From Cliona cf. orientalis (lineage: Eukaryota > Porifera > Demospongiae > Clionaida > Clionaidae), in NCBI GenBank assembly GCA_963930775.1, contig OZ005689.1, positions 36,162,694-36,226,693 on the forward strand: a stretch of DNA of 64,000 nt. The letters run 5' to 3'. Below the pieces are notes generated by a model. It did not search any database and was not told the DNA's origin. It worked only from the letters and a program-made list of their open reading frames with translations. Below are positions 54,672-64,000 of this stretch, in pieces (position 1 is the stretch's first letter; every line of letters begins with the position of its first letter). The translations under genes were made by a program, and so were the position numbers.

Positions 54672-56350
54672 ATGGAGGACTTGCTAGTACTGAAATCAGC
54701 CACACCTTTCACAATGTCTTTGTCTGAGGATTGCTCCGTAAAATCCTCCCCACTTAAAGCTGACGTTTGGGAGCGTCTCTCATCAGCACATCCAGAGAGG
54801 CGTTATGCCATGTTCTCAAGCAAGCAGAGACGATCTTCATTCCTCTCGAAACAGGCCAGTGGCATACAACAGCGATGCTGTGGTAAGAAAGTATCTGAAT
54901 GAAGAATCGGAGTGTGGTTGTCTTGTACAAGTGCAGCCGTCGTATTAAGCGATGTCCACATCTCGAATAAATTAAGTTGAGTGTGATCCCAAAGATACGT
55001 CAGCAAAGATAAACAGCGACTAATCGTCGATCTCTCTTCTCCTAAGGGAGTAAGGATTATAATTTCGTTGATCCTTTGTTATCCTCTTTTACATATGTCT
55101 CAGTCTGTCGAAGATATAGAGGCGGCAGCGTATGTCTTAAAGGTGGGGCAAAGAGCCTATTGGCTAAGCCGGACATTAAGTCAGCTTACTGCAATGTCCC
55201 TGGTGCACCCAGGAGATTTCCACCTGCCAGATATCTGCTGGCAGGGAAAGACAGTTGTGGACAATTGTCTGCCATTTGGCCTTTTGCTTTTGTTCCAGAA
55301 TCAGCCACACCTTTCACGGTGTCTGCCAGAGGATTGCTGTGTAATATCCTCCCCACTCTAAGCTGACATTTGGGAGCAACTCCTGTCAGCACATCCAGAT
55401 AGCCGATATGCCAAGTTGAATTCAAAGATGTTTCAGATGCCCTAAAACGGGTAATTGCAGAGCAAATCCGCTGTCGACTTTGTCACATGCTACCTGGATG
55501 ATTTCCTCTTTGGTGGGTGTCCAAAGTCAGATTTCTGTAGCAGGGTGCTGAACCTTGCCTTATGTCTGTCAGGAGACCAGTTTTCCAGTAATGGCAGAAA
55601 AAGCTGGTGATCCCATACAGAAATCAATTTTCTTGACCTCATTGATAGTCCTTATCAATACCATTCTAATAATATGGTCAGATTGCCTGTCGAAAAATTG
55701 TCTCACATTAAGCAATTAATTGCTCCAGTCTTGGAGAAGGAGAAAGGGATGCTCAAAGCATGAGCTCCTTTCACTGAGTGGCAACTGGCAGCATGCTAGC
55801 TCAGTCGTGAAGACAGATCGTACTTTTCTTCGGTGTGTGATTGACCTGTCAAAGCATCAAGTACATTTGAATGGGCATTTGATATTGAACACTGAGTTCT
55901 GTGCAGATTTGCAGTGCTAGTGGGCAACATTTCTTGAGTTATAGAATGGTGTCTCGGTCATCTCTGCACTGTGTAGTCTAGACGTCCTATCTATTCCAAG
56001 CTGGTCTCTGATTCCTCAGATTCATGGGGTTGTGGAGTTTATCTTGTCATCAAGTGGTTCTCTCTCCCATGGTCATCTTGTCCTGCTTGGTCGGAAGTGC
56101 ACATTAGTGTGCAAGAGATACTGTCAGTGGTTATCTCTTGCACCATATGGGGGAGTGAAATGACCAACTGTCGCACTCGATGCTGTTGCAACATCGCGAC
56201 TGTCGTAGTCATGATCTATAAGCACACTAGCAAGAATCCAACAGCAATGCTTCGGCTCAGAAGTATTTTCTTAATTTGTGCACAATTTAACACTGGCTTG
56301 TCTGCAGAGCACATAGCTGATGTCAGGAAATACGCAGCTGATGCTCTTTC
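54672..56350 (+). pseudogene. RT and RNase H of the DIRS-like element
   Basis: RT start: 'LKADVWERLSSAHPERRY'. Motif A: 'KPDIKSAYCNVP' (about 55165-55200) followed by 'WQGKTVVDNCLPFG'. Motif C: 'YLDDFLFGG' (about 55490-55516), Asp pair intact. RNase H: 'SSDSWGCGVYLVIKWFSLPW' with its Asp at about 56008, and 'ISVQEILSVVISCTIWG' with the Glu, then 'SAEHIADVRKYAADALS'. Frames change repeatedly. Bases 55298-55410 repeat 54698-54810 and replace the RT segment that should follow 'LPFG'. Confidence 0.85.
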
Positions 56351-56449
56351 AACAGACAACGTATCCTTCCTTCAAAGGGTTCTTTTCGCCTCCAGAATAC
56401 CTGAAATAATTGTCAAATGGAAGCGGACTGGCTACTACTTGGGAAGGTC

Positions 56450-57180
56450 CAGCACAGTTGATGCTGAACCCCACCAGTCAGGGTTCAAGCATTGCATGAA
56501 TTATTTTTGCAGGAAGATGAGCACTGGACCACTGCCAGCTTCAGAAAGCAGTCTGTCTGCTTTTGTGGCTTCACTAGCCAAGAGGGCCTCAGTCGCACTA
56601 CCATCAGGCTCTATCTCTTCGCGATACGTCATCATCACATCGGCAGTGGCCGGGATGATCCAGGAATTACGAGCATATCCCACCTGGAATATATACTGAG
56701 GGAGTTAAGAGAGAAGAAGCTCATTCCTCAGTACGAGGGAGAGACAGCCAATCACCCCTGTACGTAGCAAGAAGATATGTCTGTGGATGACCGTTTAGGT
56801 CCAACAAGAGTTGATGTTCATCTGAAGCAACACAAGACTGTTCAGCTGAGGAAGGAAGTAGCAGTCGTTTTGGGGAAGACGATTCAGTTCCCTTTGTGTC
56901 AAGTTGCCACAATTTGGGACTATTTGGTTGGGAGAGATATGGCTGCAGGGCCAGCCTTTATATGGAATAATGACGACTATTTAACACATGCTCATTTGTG
57001 TCGGAGATAAAGAAAGCACTGAAGATGGCTGGCTCACGCTAGTCATTGTTCAATAACCATAGCTTCCAAAGAGGAGCAACATCAATCCACAGTGGCTGCT
57101 CGAGGTATGGAGGAGTGTTAAATTAATTAAAGTCTTAGCGGGATGGGAAAGCACTGCCTACAGGTATGTGTCGAAGATAT
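56450..57180 (+). pseudogene. Tyrosine recombinase of the DIRS-like element
   Basis: SAM-like N-terminal core ('LSAFVASLAKR', then 'LSRTTIRLYLFAIRHHHIGS'), then 'RVDVHLKQHKT' and 'LGKTIQFPLCQVATIWDYLV'. Box II reads 'NHSFQRGATSIHSG' at about 57050-57090 where H-x-x-R is expected, so the catalytic Arg position holds Gln. The tyrosine block is 'GWESTAYRYV'. The segment with the first catalytic Arg, between 'KLIPQ' and 'VDDRLGP' (about 56740-56780), appears deleted. Confidence 0.8.
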
Positions 57181-57215
57181 GTTAAAATCCCCATGCAAAT
57201 GCTGAAAAAGTACTA

Positions 57216-58379
57216 TAAGACTTACGCTAGCTAAGTGCTTAGTGTATATAGTTGCCTTGTGTTTTAGTCCGGGAAAAAAGAAATAATGAATAGAAAATTG
57301 ATGGATAATCTATTGCTTTAGAGGTAGCCATAATTAATGAAAAAAAAAATATGTATGTAAATATGGCTTGGGGGCACTTCGTCGCTTGGGTGCAGGGAAG
57401 TGGTGCCACTTCCCCCTTTTTATTTCGGGAACCCCAAGCCTTTGTGTGAAGGTTTTTGCTGCGGCAAGATTGAGGATGATACCCGTCAAGCGTCTATCCT
57501 CTAGCCAACAGTCTTGCCAGTTCATATGCAGCTAATGGGGAGCCTAGGCACCCAGCTGACTACCTGGGCTTCCTGCAAACAACAACTCTGGTTAGCTGCC
57601 TAGCCAGCGGACTTAAACTTCTATGACAATTGGGAAAGGATAGGCAAGCAATTAACTACAGTTTGTGGAATATTAATTGGTAATTACCACAATGTTATAT
57701 TAGTTTAGACACTGTTTAGGAGGCTTCTACATGATTTAAAAGACCATGCAAAGGGCTCTGTGTAGGTAGAATCCCAAGCAAATTCTACTGAGCCCTGACT
57801 CAGAGATCTTCTAAATAATGTAGAAACTGCCTAAACAGTGTCCAAAACCTGACACACAAGCTGCTGCCTAGCAATAACAAATTTTACTTGCATTTCTACT
57901 GTAGAGCTTTATAATAAAGGTCTTACATGAAGGATAGATACTTCAGTTTAATCAATCAGATCACAGTATTTAGATTTAAACACCAAATAACATGTTGAAG
58001 CAACCACCATAATCATGGCCCAGAAGCACAACCACTTCCTGCAGGACCACAGAACACTGAAACTCAGGCAGTGGTGTCGCCAGGGGGTGCATATGGGTTC
58101 ATATAAATGCACCTGTGCACCCAACCCATGCATGTGTAATTCTGTTAACCTATATCCTGTCACAGTATACAACACTGCCACAGCCAATTATGTAACATGT
58201 CATGTAATAGCTATATCACTATAGCTACATGTAGCTACGTAGACTGTCAGGGGTTCATCCAGTGGGGAGGAGGGGGGGGGAGGACAGGGGGGAAAGCTTC
58301 CCCCGCTAAGAATTTGATTTAATTAAAATCAAATCACTAACATTAAGCTCTGCCCAAAACTGAAACAAAATAAAACATG
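57216..58379. other. Gene-free stretch with one MITE
   Basis: No exon recognised between the DIRS-like remnant and the long interspersed repeat. It contains the MITE 57705-57845. Confidence 0.45.
57705..57845. mobile_element. MITE with TTAGACACTGTTTAGG ends
   Basis: A 141-base unit: TTAGACACTGTTTAGGAGGC...TTCTACAT at the left and ATGTAGAAACTGCCTAAACAGTGTCCAA at the right (57818-57845) are near complements. A degenerate relative is at 26428-26530. Confidence 0.8.
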
Positions 58380-59370
58380 CATACATGAGAACACCTCAGT
58401 GCATTTAAACCATGTCACCTGCCCATTTTGCGAATACAAAATCCTCAAGGAACACATTAGGAGATAAGCCATCAAAGTTAGAAATTAAATTTTCCAGAGG
58501 AGAAGAATAGTATACTGTAAGAACACTTTTGTTTGAGGGTACTAAATTTAGTGAAATTAGCGATTTACCCAATTTTTGAAAATATTGTACCTGCTAATAT
58601 CAACATTATCGAGTAATTTTGAAAACTTGCTAAAATAAGTACCTGCTAAACGCACTATTTCCAAAATCCACTAAAATTTATATCCGCAAATAATCATTAC
58701 CAAAAGGTAGGTGTTCTAAATTTTTGTCAGTAAATAAATTCTGTAGTTGAAGAGGTACTTGCTAGGGCCACTGAGTCACATGAGGCTGTACATGTCTATA
58801 AGAGTACGTCTGCAAAAGCATGTAATTAAGAATGCCTCTTATTGACCAATTTTATTACAAGTGCCTTTTATTGACACTAGGTATATATTATTGGTAGCCT
58901 ATGTATTTCTTAATTATGCTCTGTGTTTATAGTACATGCAATCCAATAAGCAAGACACTACTAGCTACCAGGTGCATAGTCAAAACCTTTTGAAGCAACT
59001 TTATATGCAAAAATGACCCATTTTCATTTTTCATGCATGTAGCTATCACTTTCCAGGAGTGATTCAGGAACGACACCATCGTTCACATCTTTTACCCTAT
59101 AGTGAGTTGGCTTTGCCTTTAATCAAAACTATTATTGTATAGAATAGAATTGCTGTGTGTAAGAATGCATACAGATGCCTTTATGGGATGCTCTAAGCTA
59201 ATCTTTAATTTTGGATTATACATTTTGGTGGCATTGTGATACTATATGGCATTGAGTATAATTCTAGAATAAAAGGCTCAGTCCTTTCAAGTATAATTGT
59301 ACTGTAATAGGCTTCCTATTCAAAGCATAATTCTAGAATAATAGGCTCACCCATTTAAAGGTGCGGTTCA
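58380..59370 (+). repeat. Interspersed repeat, long copy 2 with insertion
   Basis: Diverged duplicate of 45430-46190. Relative to that copy it carries about 200 extra bases at about 58511-58710 (starting 'tactgtaagaacacttttg'), a probable younger insertion. Confidence 0.75.
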
Positions 59371-59637
59371 GGAACTTGATCCAACCGTATTCATTCTTCC
59401 TAGAGTTACACAATAGCAACCAGCCTATATTCATGCAGCACCTTTCTGCTACTGGCCACCAACCACAATTTGGTTACTAATAATTAACCAATGCATGTGC
59501 CAATTTGTATTGTTGGTCTATTAGATATGCATATAACTGCTAAATGGCTAGTGAAGTTGTACTACTAGGCTTTACTTGTAGGCTTCCTCCCCATGACCAC
59601 ACTTATGCACACAATACCTCGTATTATTTACTTTTGT

Positions 59638-60363
59638 CAGGAGCGCATAATGAGAAGAGGAGGGAGAGGGGAGGAGCGTGACACGACCACGCACTTAATT
59701 AAAATTCAAGTTTTTACCCACGCTAGTCGCGTTACTAAATTTAGCATGTTATTTTTAAGACAGCAGAGAAGCTTGGAGTTTCGACTTGTACGGCCAAATG
59801 ATAAGGCTTTGGGAGCCTTTCCGTGGATCTGAGATCGTATTGAAGCTTACCGAAGTCCAAAGAACAGACCTAAAGCTTTTTATGGAGCCTTGAGATCGCC
59901 TGTAAGTTTTTCTAGCCACGCGATTTAGCCATTCGCGTCGATCTGCCAGAAATGATGCTTGATCGTTCTTCTAGCATAGCCTCGACCCTTGGGTCCCTTG
60001 AAAGAGAGCTTAGAGTAGTCAAAGCTACTAGAATTGACCATCAAGCATCATTTCTGGCCGATCGATGTGAACGGCTGAACCGGTGCGGCTAGAAGTACAA
60101 CTTACAGATGATCTCAAGGCTTCCACAAAAACAGGTCTGTTCTTTGGACGTCGGTAAGCTTCAACGCGATCTCAGATCCACGGAAAGGCTCCCAAAGCCT
60201 TGTTGTACAAGTAGAAACTCCAAGATTCTCTGCTTTCATGTTGAAATAAACGTGCTAAATATAGTAACACGACTAGCGTGGGTAAAAACTCGAATTTTAA
60301 TTAAGTGCGTGGTCGTGTCACACTCCTCCCCTCTCCCTCCTCTTCTCATTATATGCGCTCCTG
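59638..60363. mobile_element. 726-base foldback element
   Basis: Ends CAGGAGCGCATAATGAGAAG and its complement. Two arms of about 320-340 bases match almost throughout: 'cttaattaaaattcaag', 'acccacgctagtcg', 'aaggctttgggagcctttcc', 'tggatctgagatcg', 'gtccaaagaacagacct', 'ccagaaatgatgcttgat' all recur inverted. The loop is about 60 bases near 60000. No ORF for a transposase. Confidence 0.88.
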
Positions 60364-60916
60364 CTTTTGTTGAGCTTAACGGAGTTCTATTAGATTAAAA
60401 ATTGTTTGACACTCAATTCACTGCAGCCATGGTAGCTAGTCAGGTTGTCTACAGCTTCCTATATTTTAAGGGATTGATTATGGATAAGCCTGTCACCATG
60501 TTAATTACTGTATAGACCCCCCTTAAAATTTGCTACTAGTGCTATGTTTTTCTTAATACTATATATATCATGTACCCGTTACATAGCTTAACATACCTTT
60601 AATTCACTCCTTCTTTCAAGAGTTTGCTTGAGGACCAACTAGAGGGAGCATCTCTTTAAGATCATCCTCTTTCAAGAGCAAGAAATATTCTCCATCCACT
60701 TCTTGAGCTGCACATGCACACATTAGAAATAAAGACAGAGCTTCTTAATTACAAGTTATAACACCATCAAACATAACAGTAGTAATAATATACAAACAAC
60801 AAATATTATTACAATACACCATGCACTATAACACACGAATCTGTCATAGTGACCAACCATAAAAATTTAATTTGAAAGCTGCTACCGTCATGTATTGTGA
60901 CCTAGAAGTCATACTA

Positions 60917-61322
60917 CAGTGTATGGGTGTTCAAGGGCACCGTCAGGTGTCTGTTATCTAGCATAGACCACGAGCCAACGTATAACTACCTGAATTGGTA
61001 GTTACATGATGCTTTGTCAGCAATAGGTTATAGATAAACTACACACTACTGAGGTTATCACACATACAGGAGGTGATTATGCATATTATAGACACTGAGG
61101 CGGAGCCAAGGTAGCTATCTATTTGCATAACCGCCGAGTATATGTGTGATAACCGCAATATAGTGCACGTGTAGTTTGTCTGGCTTGTACTACAGCTATA
61201 GTTTAACTACCATCTATTGTTGACTAAGCCTAGTAGTACTGTCCTAATTGGCAGTTAGGCTACACCTTGGTGGTCTATGCTAGACAAACTTTAGGCGGTG
61301 CCTTTGATGCACCCACACACTG
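60917..61322. mobile_element. Inverted-repeat element with nested hairpin
   Basis: Outer ends: CAGTGTATGGGTG and CACCCACACACTG, with 'tctagcatagaccac' mirrored by 'gtggtctatgctaga'. An inner inverted repeat (61037-61177: 'aaactacacactac', 'gaggttatcacacata' and complements) fills the middle. Confidence 0.7.
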
Positions 61323-61360
61323 AAGTACAAAGATACAGCTATTGTACAAGCCCGATAAAT

Positions 61361-61482
61361 ATACACACTACTGAGGTTACCACACAATGTCATAGCTACA
61401 TGCTAACAGACACCTCAGCTCCGCCCCGGTGTCTATTAGTACAACCACTTTGTGTATGTGTGACAACCTTAGTAGTGTGTAG
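61361..61482. mobile_element. Solo copy of the inner hairpin
   Basis: 'acacactactgaggtta' and its complement 'taacc..agtagtgtgt' at 61467-61481 reproduce the inner repeat of 60917-61322, with an inner 'gacacc...ggtgtc' pair. It lies 38 bases beyond the first element. Confidence 0.7.
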
Positions 61483-61704
61483 TTCATCTATAATATTATT
61501 TACATACACCCCAGGGTGTATGAGATCATATACATGGGCTTTGTACTAGGGTTTTTTCCTTTGAAGTATGGCTTCATCATAGTACAAAATTATATATCAT
61601 ACTCCAGTGATACCCACTGTTGATAAAAACCATGCATGCATGCCGCAGTCAGCTGATTATTATTGTTGTTATTATTATTATTACTCTATTACAGATTTGA
61701 TCAG

Positions 61705-63284
61705 GACGGTCTAGTTCTCCAGTGTGGATAAACTTAAATTGCATGTACAGCATAAGCGAAACAAGATACTACTGTACCCACAATGGTCTTGGAATCACTA
61801 GCTGCACCCACCGTACAGATATTGCTCTCTCTTGCCTTGATGGTAAGAATCTATATTCCTACATTTCCAACTCTGTCAGCTCTGCTGTAGCCTAGCTATT
61901 TGCACACCACATCAGCATCAGTCATGCTGAAGAAATCATCACAGACTGTCCCCCACTGACCACTACTGCAAGATGACCAGCAGTGTCACAAGGATCAGTA
62001 GCTAGTTGATGGAAATGCATTAGAAACTAGTCTTGTTGCTCCATCTGTACCAGAAAGCACACTATAAAATGGTCAAGAGTTAATGATACAGTATGCAACA
62101 GTCTATAGCCACAATAAAATCATACATAACAATTATTTAAAATGCCTAACTCTCGAAAAATTTAATTTTTATTGCTGGAATCATGGAGTTGTATAATATT
62201 ATTATGTAGCTATTGGACACTCATAGAGTCACTGCATGCAACTGCAAAAACTGGTGGGTCATATATTACCCTAACATGGGTTATCTGAGTTGCACTTGCT
62301 TCTAGCACATGCGAGTCAACAAAATGCTGACAAGAAATCATCAGATCCTTTCCTTCACTTTCCATTGTTACATAATAGCAATTGTTTTCATTATATTGCA
62401 CAATACTGCAGTCCATAAATAAAATGTTAGTTCCAAAAAAAACATGTTTATGCTAAATCAGAACTTAGATTAGATAATGCCAAGTATAGAAAGCAGTATT
62501 GTGCTTATTGATTAATACTGTAGAAATAATCAATGTAACAATGGAAGGTGTACCAATTAATTATAGTGACTGCAGCATTTTGTTGATTCACATGTGCCTA
62601 GAAGTGAGTGTAACTGAGATAACCAATGTTAGGTTAATATGACCCAATAGCTTTTACAAAGCGCACGCACACATAGTACAAGAATAACTATCGCAACCCT
62701 CATAATAATTTTGGTATACACATTGTGGAGAATTTGAGTGAGCATAATCTTTTAATTATTTATAATATACTACAATAATTATTACATCACCCTGTAATTA
62801 GGTACACTCAGGGAACAGACAGGATATGGCTGGACAGTGTTGGATGTAATTCAACCAGCATCACTCTCGCTAATTGCTCTCATGGAGGCTTTGGAAATGA
62901 GGACTGTACACATGCTGAGGACGTTGCCATCTCTTGCTCTCTGAGTAAGGACAGCTAGAAATAAGTTGGACTAGCTGTGACATGCATACACCTATTATGT
63001 GTTGATCATGAAAATTTAATGTGATTACATCTATTATGAGACATTGTGTTGAAATGTACTTGTTTTGTTGCTATTACTGTTATTATAGGTGAACATGACC
63101 TGGGTCGCCTCAGGTTTGTCAACTCTAGTTACATATTTTCCACCGCTGGACGTCTTGAGATCTACCTTGATGGTCACTGGGGAACAATCTGTAGCGTTGG
63201 ATTTGGAGCAGAAGAGGCAACGCTGGCATATAATCAGTTAGGATACAGAACATATGAAAGAAATGGAACTGTTGGACAACTGGG
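61705..63284 (+). CDS. SRCR-domain receptor gene, partial
   Basis: Three exons of scavenger-receptor cysteine-rich domains: 61705-61842 (C-terminal half), 62812-62944 (C-terminal half; an alternative start is 62802) and 63089-63284 (N-terminal half). SRCR modules are extracellular, disulfide-bonded ligand-binding domains of secreted or membrane receptors used in innate recognition and adhesion. Motifs: 'PVWINLNC', 'CTHNGLGITSCTH' and 'DIALSC' in the first; 'DRIWLDSVGCNS', 'CSHGGFGNEDCTH' and 'DVAISC' in the second; 'GRLEIYLDGHWGTIC' and 'YNQLGYRT' in the third. Exons 2 and 3 join in phase 1. No N-terminal half was found between exons 1 and 2, so either an exon was missed or the gene is damaged. 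The matching C-terminal half of the third domain, membrane segment and both gene ends lie beyond what is visible. Confidence 0.8.
62168..62173 (-). terminator. Polyadenylation signal AATAAA
   Basis: AATAAA on the minus strand downstream of the stop codon of the possible terminal exon at 62210-62405. Such hexamers are common by chance in AT-rich DNA. Confidence 0.25.
62210..62405 (-). CDS. Possible terminal exon on the minus strand
   Basis: After an acceptor TTATGGACTGCAG, a 65-codon frame is open to TAG at 62212-62210. Sequence looks protein-like, with mixed hydrophobic and charged residues ('NNCYYVTMESEGKDLMISC', 'TQITHVRVIYDPPVFAV'), and AATAAA follows 37 bases after the stop (62173-62168). 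No family recognised and no upstream exon placed. It would lie within an SRCR intron on the opposite strand. It could be a chance ORF. Confidence 0.3.
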
Positions 63285-63489
63285 GTAGGTATAGCTAATG
63301 CTATACGCAGTAGTTCCTCAAGGCTTAGTACAGGTGGACCAGGGCTTTAATTTAACATTCATTCACATCTGTGCATGTTTGAATACCTCTCATCAATCTA
63401 TGAGAGTTGTAGATGGCTTGATCCTGCAGGTGAGAAATGTAGACAAGCTGGCTAATGCATGCAGAGAAAAAAATATATATGCTTAAGAA

Positions 63490-63730
63490 TGCAGCAAAGC
63501 AATACGTATGAGATGCACAAGCCAACACCATGCACCAGTAGAAGCATAACAAAAATCAGTGGAAACGCCTCAAACTAGCATCATGCACCATGTACCAGTA
63601 GAAATAATAAAAAAAAATCAGTGTACAGGCCTCAAGCTAGCACCATGCACCAGTAGAAGCACAACAAAAAATGGCCTCAAGCTAGCTAGCACCATGCATC
63701 ATACGCACCAGCAAAAACACAATAAAAATT
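63490..63730 (+). repeat. Degenerate minisatellite
   Basis: Four to five imperfect units of about 45-70 bases built on 'gcaccatgcaccagtagaag', 'acaaaaa' and 'ggcctcaagctagc'. It follows the last SRCR exon and probably lies in its intron. Confidence 0.7.
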
Positions 63731-64000
63731 AGGCACGAAAACTTGCCTCAATCCAACGATATACACCAGCAAGCGACTCCCAAGATAATCTGAGATCCAA
63801 TAGAGAGGTACAGCAATTCCCCGAATGCGGTCCGGGTTTGGTACACGGTCGTCTCGTCTGAAAGTCGTACCAGACGCACACGACAAAACCACGAGCAGGG
63901 TAACGGCGGTAAATGAAAGAGAGCTTCTTCTCTATGTATGGAAATCCAAGCGCCATGATGTAGGGCTGCTCAGGTGAAGGACTGCGATGGACTGTTGATT

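Larger units (their letters stand above)
52850..57215 (+). mobile_element. DIRS-like tyrosine-recombinase retrotransposon, decayed
   Basis: Plus-strand remnants in the order gag-like (53.0-54.45 kb), RT (54.7-55.6), RNase H (55.7-56.35) and tyrosine recombinase (56.45-57.2), the layout of DIRS1-type elements, which integrate with a recombinase rather than an integrase. A TATAAAA at 52858 may be its promoter. Many stops and frameshifts, an internal duplication in the RT, a deletion in the recombinase and a changed catalytic residue show it is dead. The split or inverted terminal repeats typical of DIRS were not identified. Confidence 0.85.

Noticed and set aside
59593-60398. ORFs of 79 and 96 codons
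   Set aside because: They are the two arms of the foldback element read on the same strand.
63729-63956. First exon of a minus-strand gene (ATG at 63956, open for 75 codons)
   Set aside because: No domain, no signal peptide in the ATG frame, only a weak GC-type donor, and its phase does not match the possible terminal exon at 62405.

Overview
The window looks like animal nuclear DNA: AT-rich, with multi-exon genes, short GT-AG introns (several of 50-100 bases) and a very high density of small inverted-repeat transposons. The protein families present (ankyrin, ZU5 plus Death, cytosolic-type Ig, SRCR, BEN) together with compact introns and heavy MITE load suggest a sponge (probably a demosponge) or another early-branching animal. 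That assignment is inference from gene content, not from a database match. No rRNA, tRNA or CRISPR array was recognised.

Layout. 1-2400 (minus): 3' part of a BEN-domain gene with an N-terminal domain, a 60-base coding repeat array and a damaged reading frame. 2589-7260: transposon graveyard holding a MITE, a decayed Penelope-like retroelement with a GIY-YIG end and a second MITE inside its RT, a Tc1/mariner remnant, and a Ty3/gypsy integrase remnant. 7260-14130: no gene recognised, several repeats and MITEs. 14133-23514 (plus): 3' part of an ankyrin gene built from 102-base exons, one repeat per exon, with a 321-base palindrome and a gag-like ORF in its introns. About 22.9-25.8 kb is duplicated at about 26.7-29.2 kb.

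30589-48382 (plus): the main gene. Eighteen exons whose splice phases all agree assemble into one 1,223-codon reading frame encoding, in order, an unassigned N-terminal helical region, FN3, RING finger, four Ig domains without the B-strand cysteine, ZU5, a UPA-like region, a SAM-like region and a C-terminal Death domain. There is no signal peptide or membrane segment, so it is predicted to be a cytosolic signalling or ubiquitin-ligase scaffold. Intron 2 holds a 3.6-kb satellite of 25 units, each carrying a hairpin core. Another intron holds a 1.8-kb inverted-repeat element with a hAT-like MITE nested in it.

48.4-61.7 kb: gene-poor, with foldback elements, inverted repeats and a decayed DIRS-like tyrosine-recombinase retrotransposon (about 52.85-57.2 kb). 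61705-63284 (plus): exons of an SRCR receptor gene running off the right edge, with a possible minus-strand terminal exon in one of its introns.
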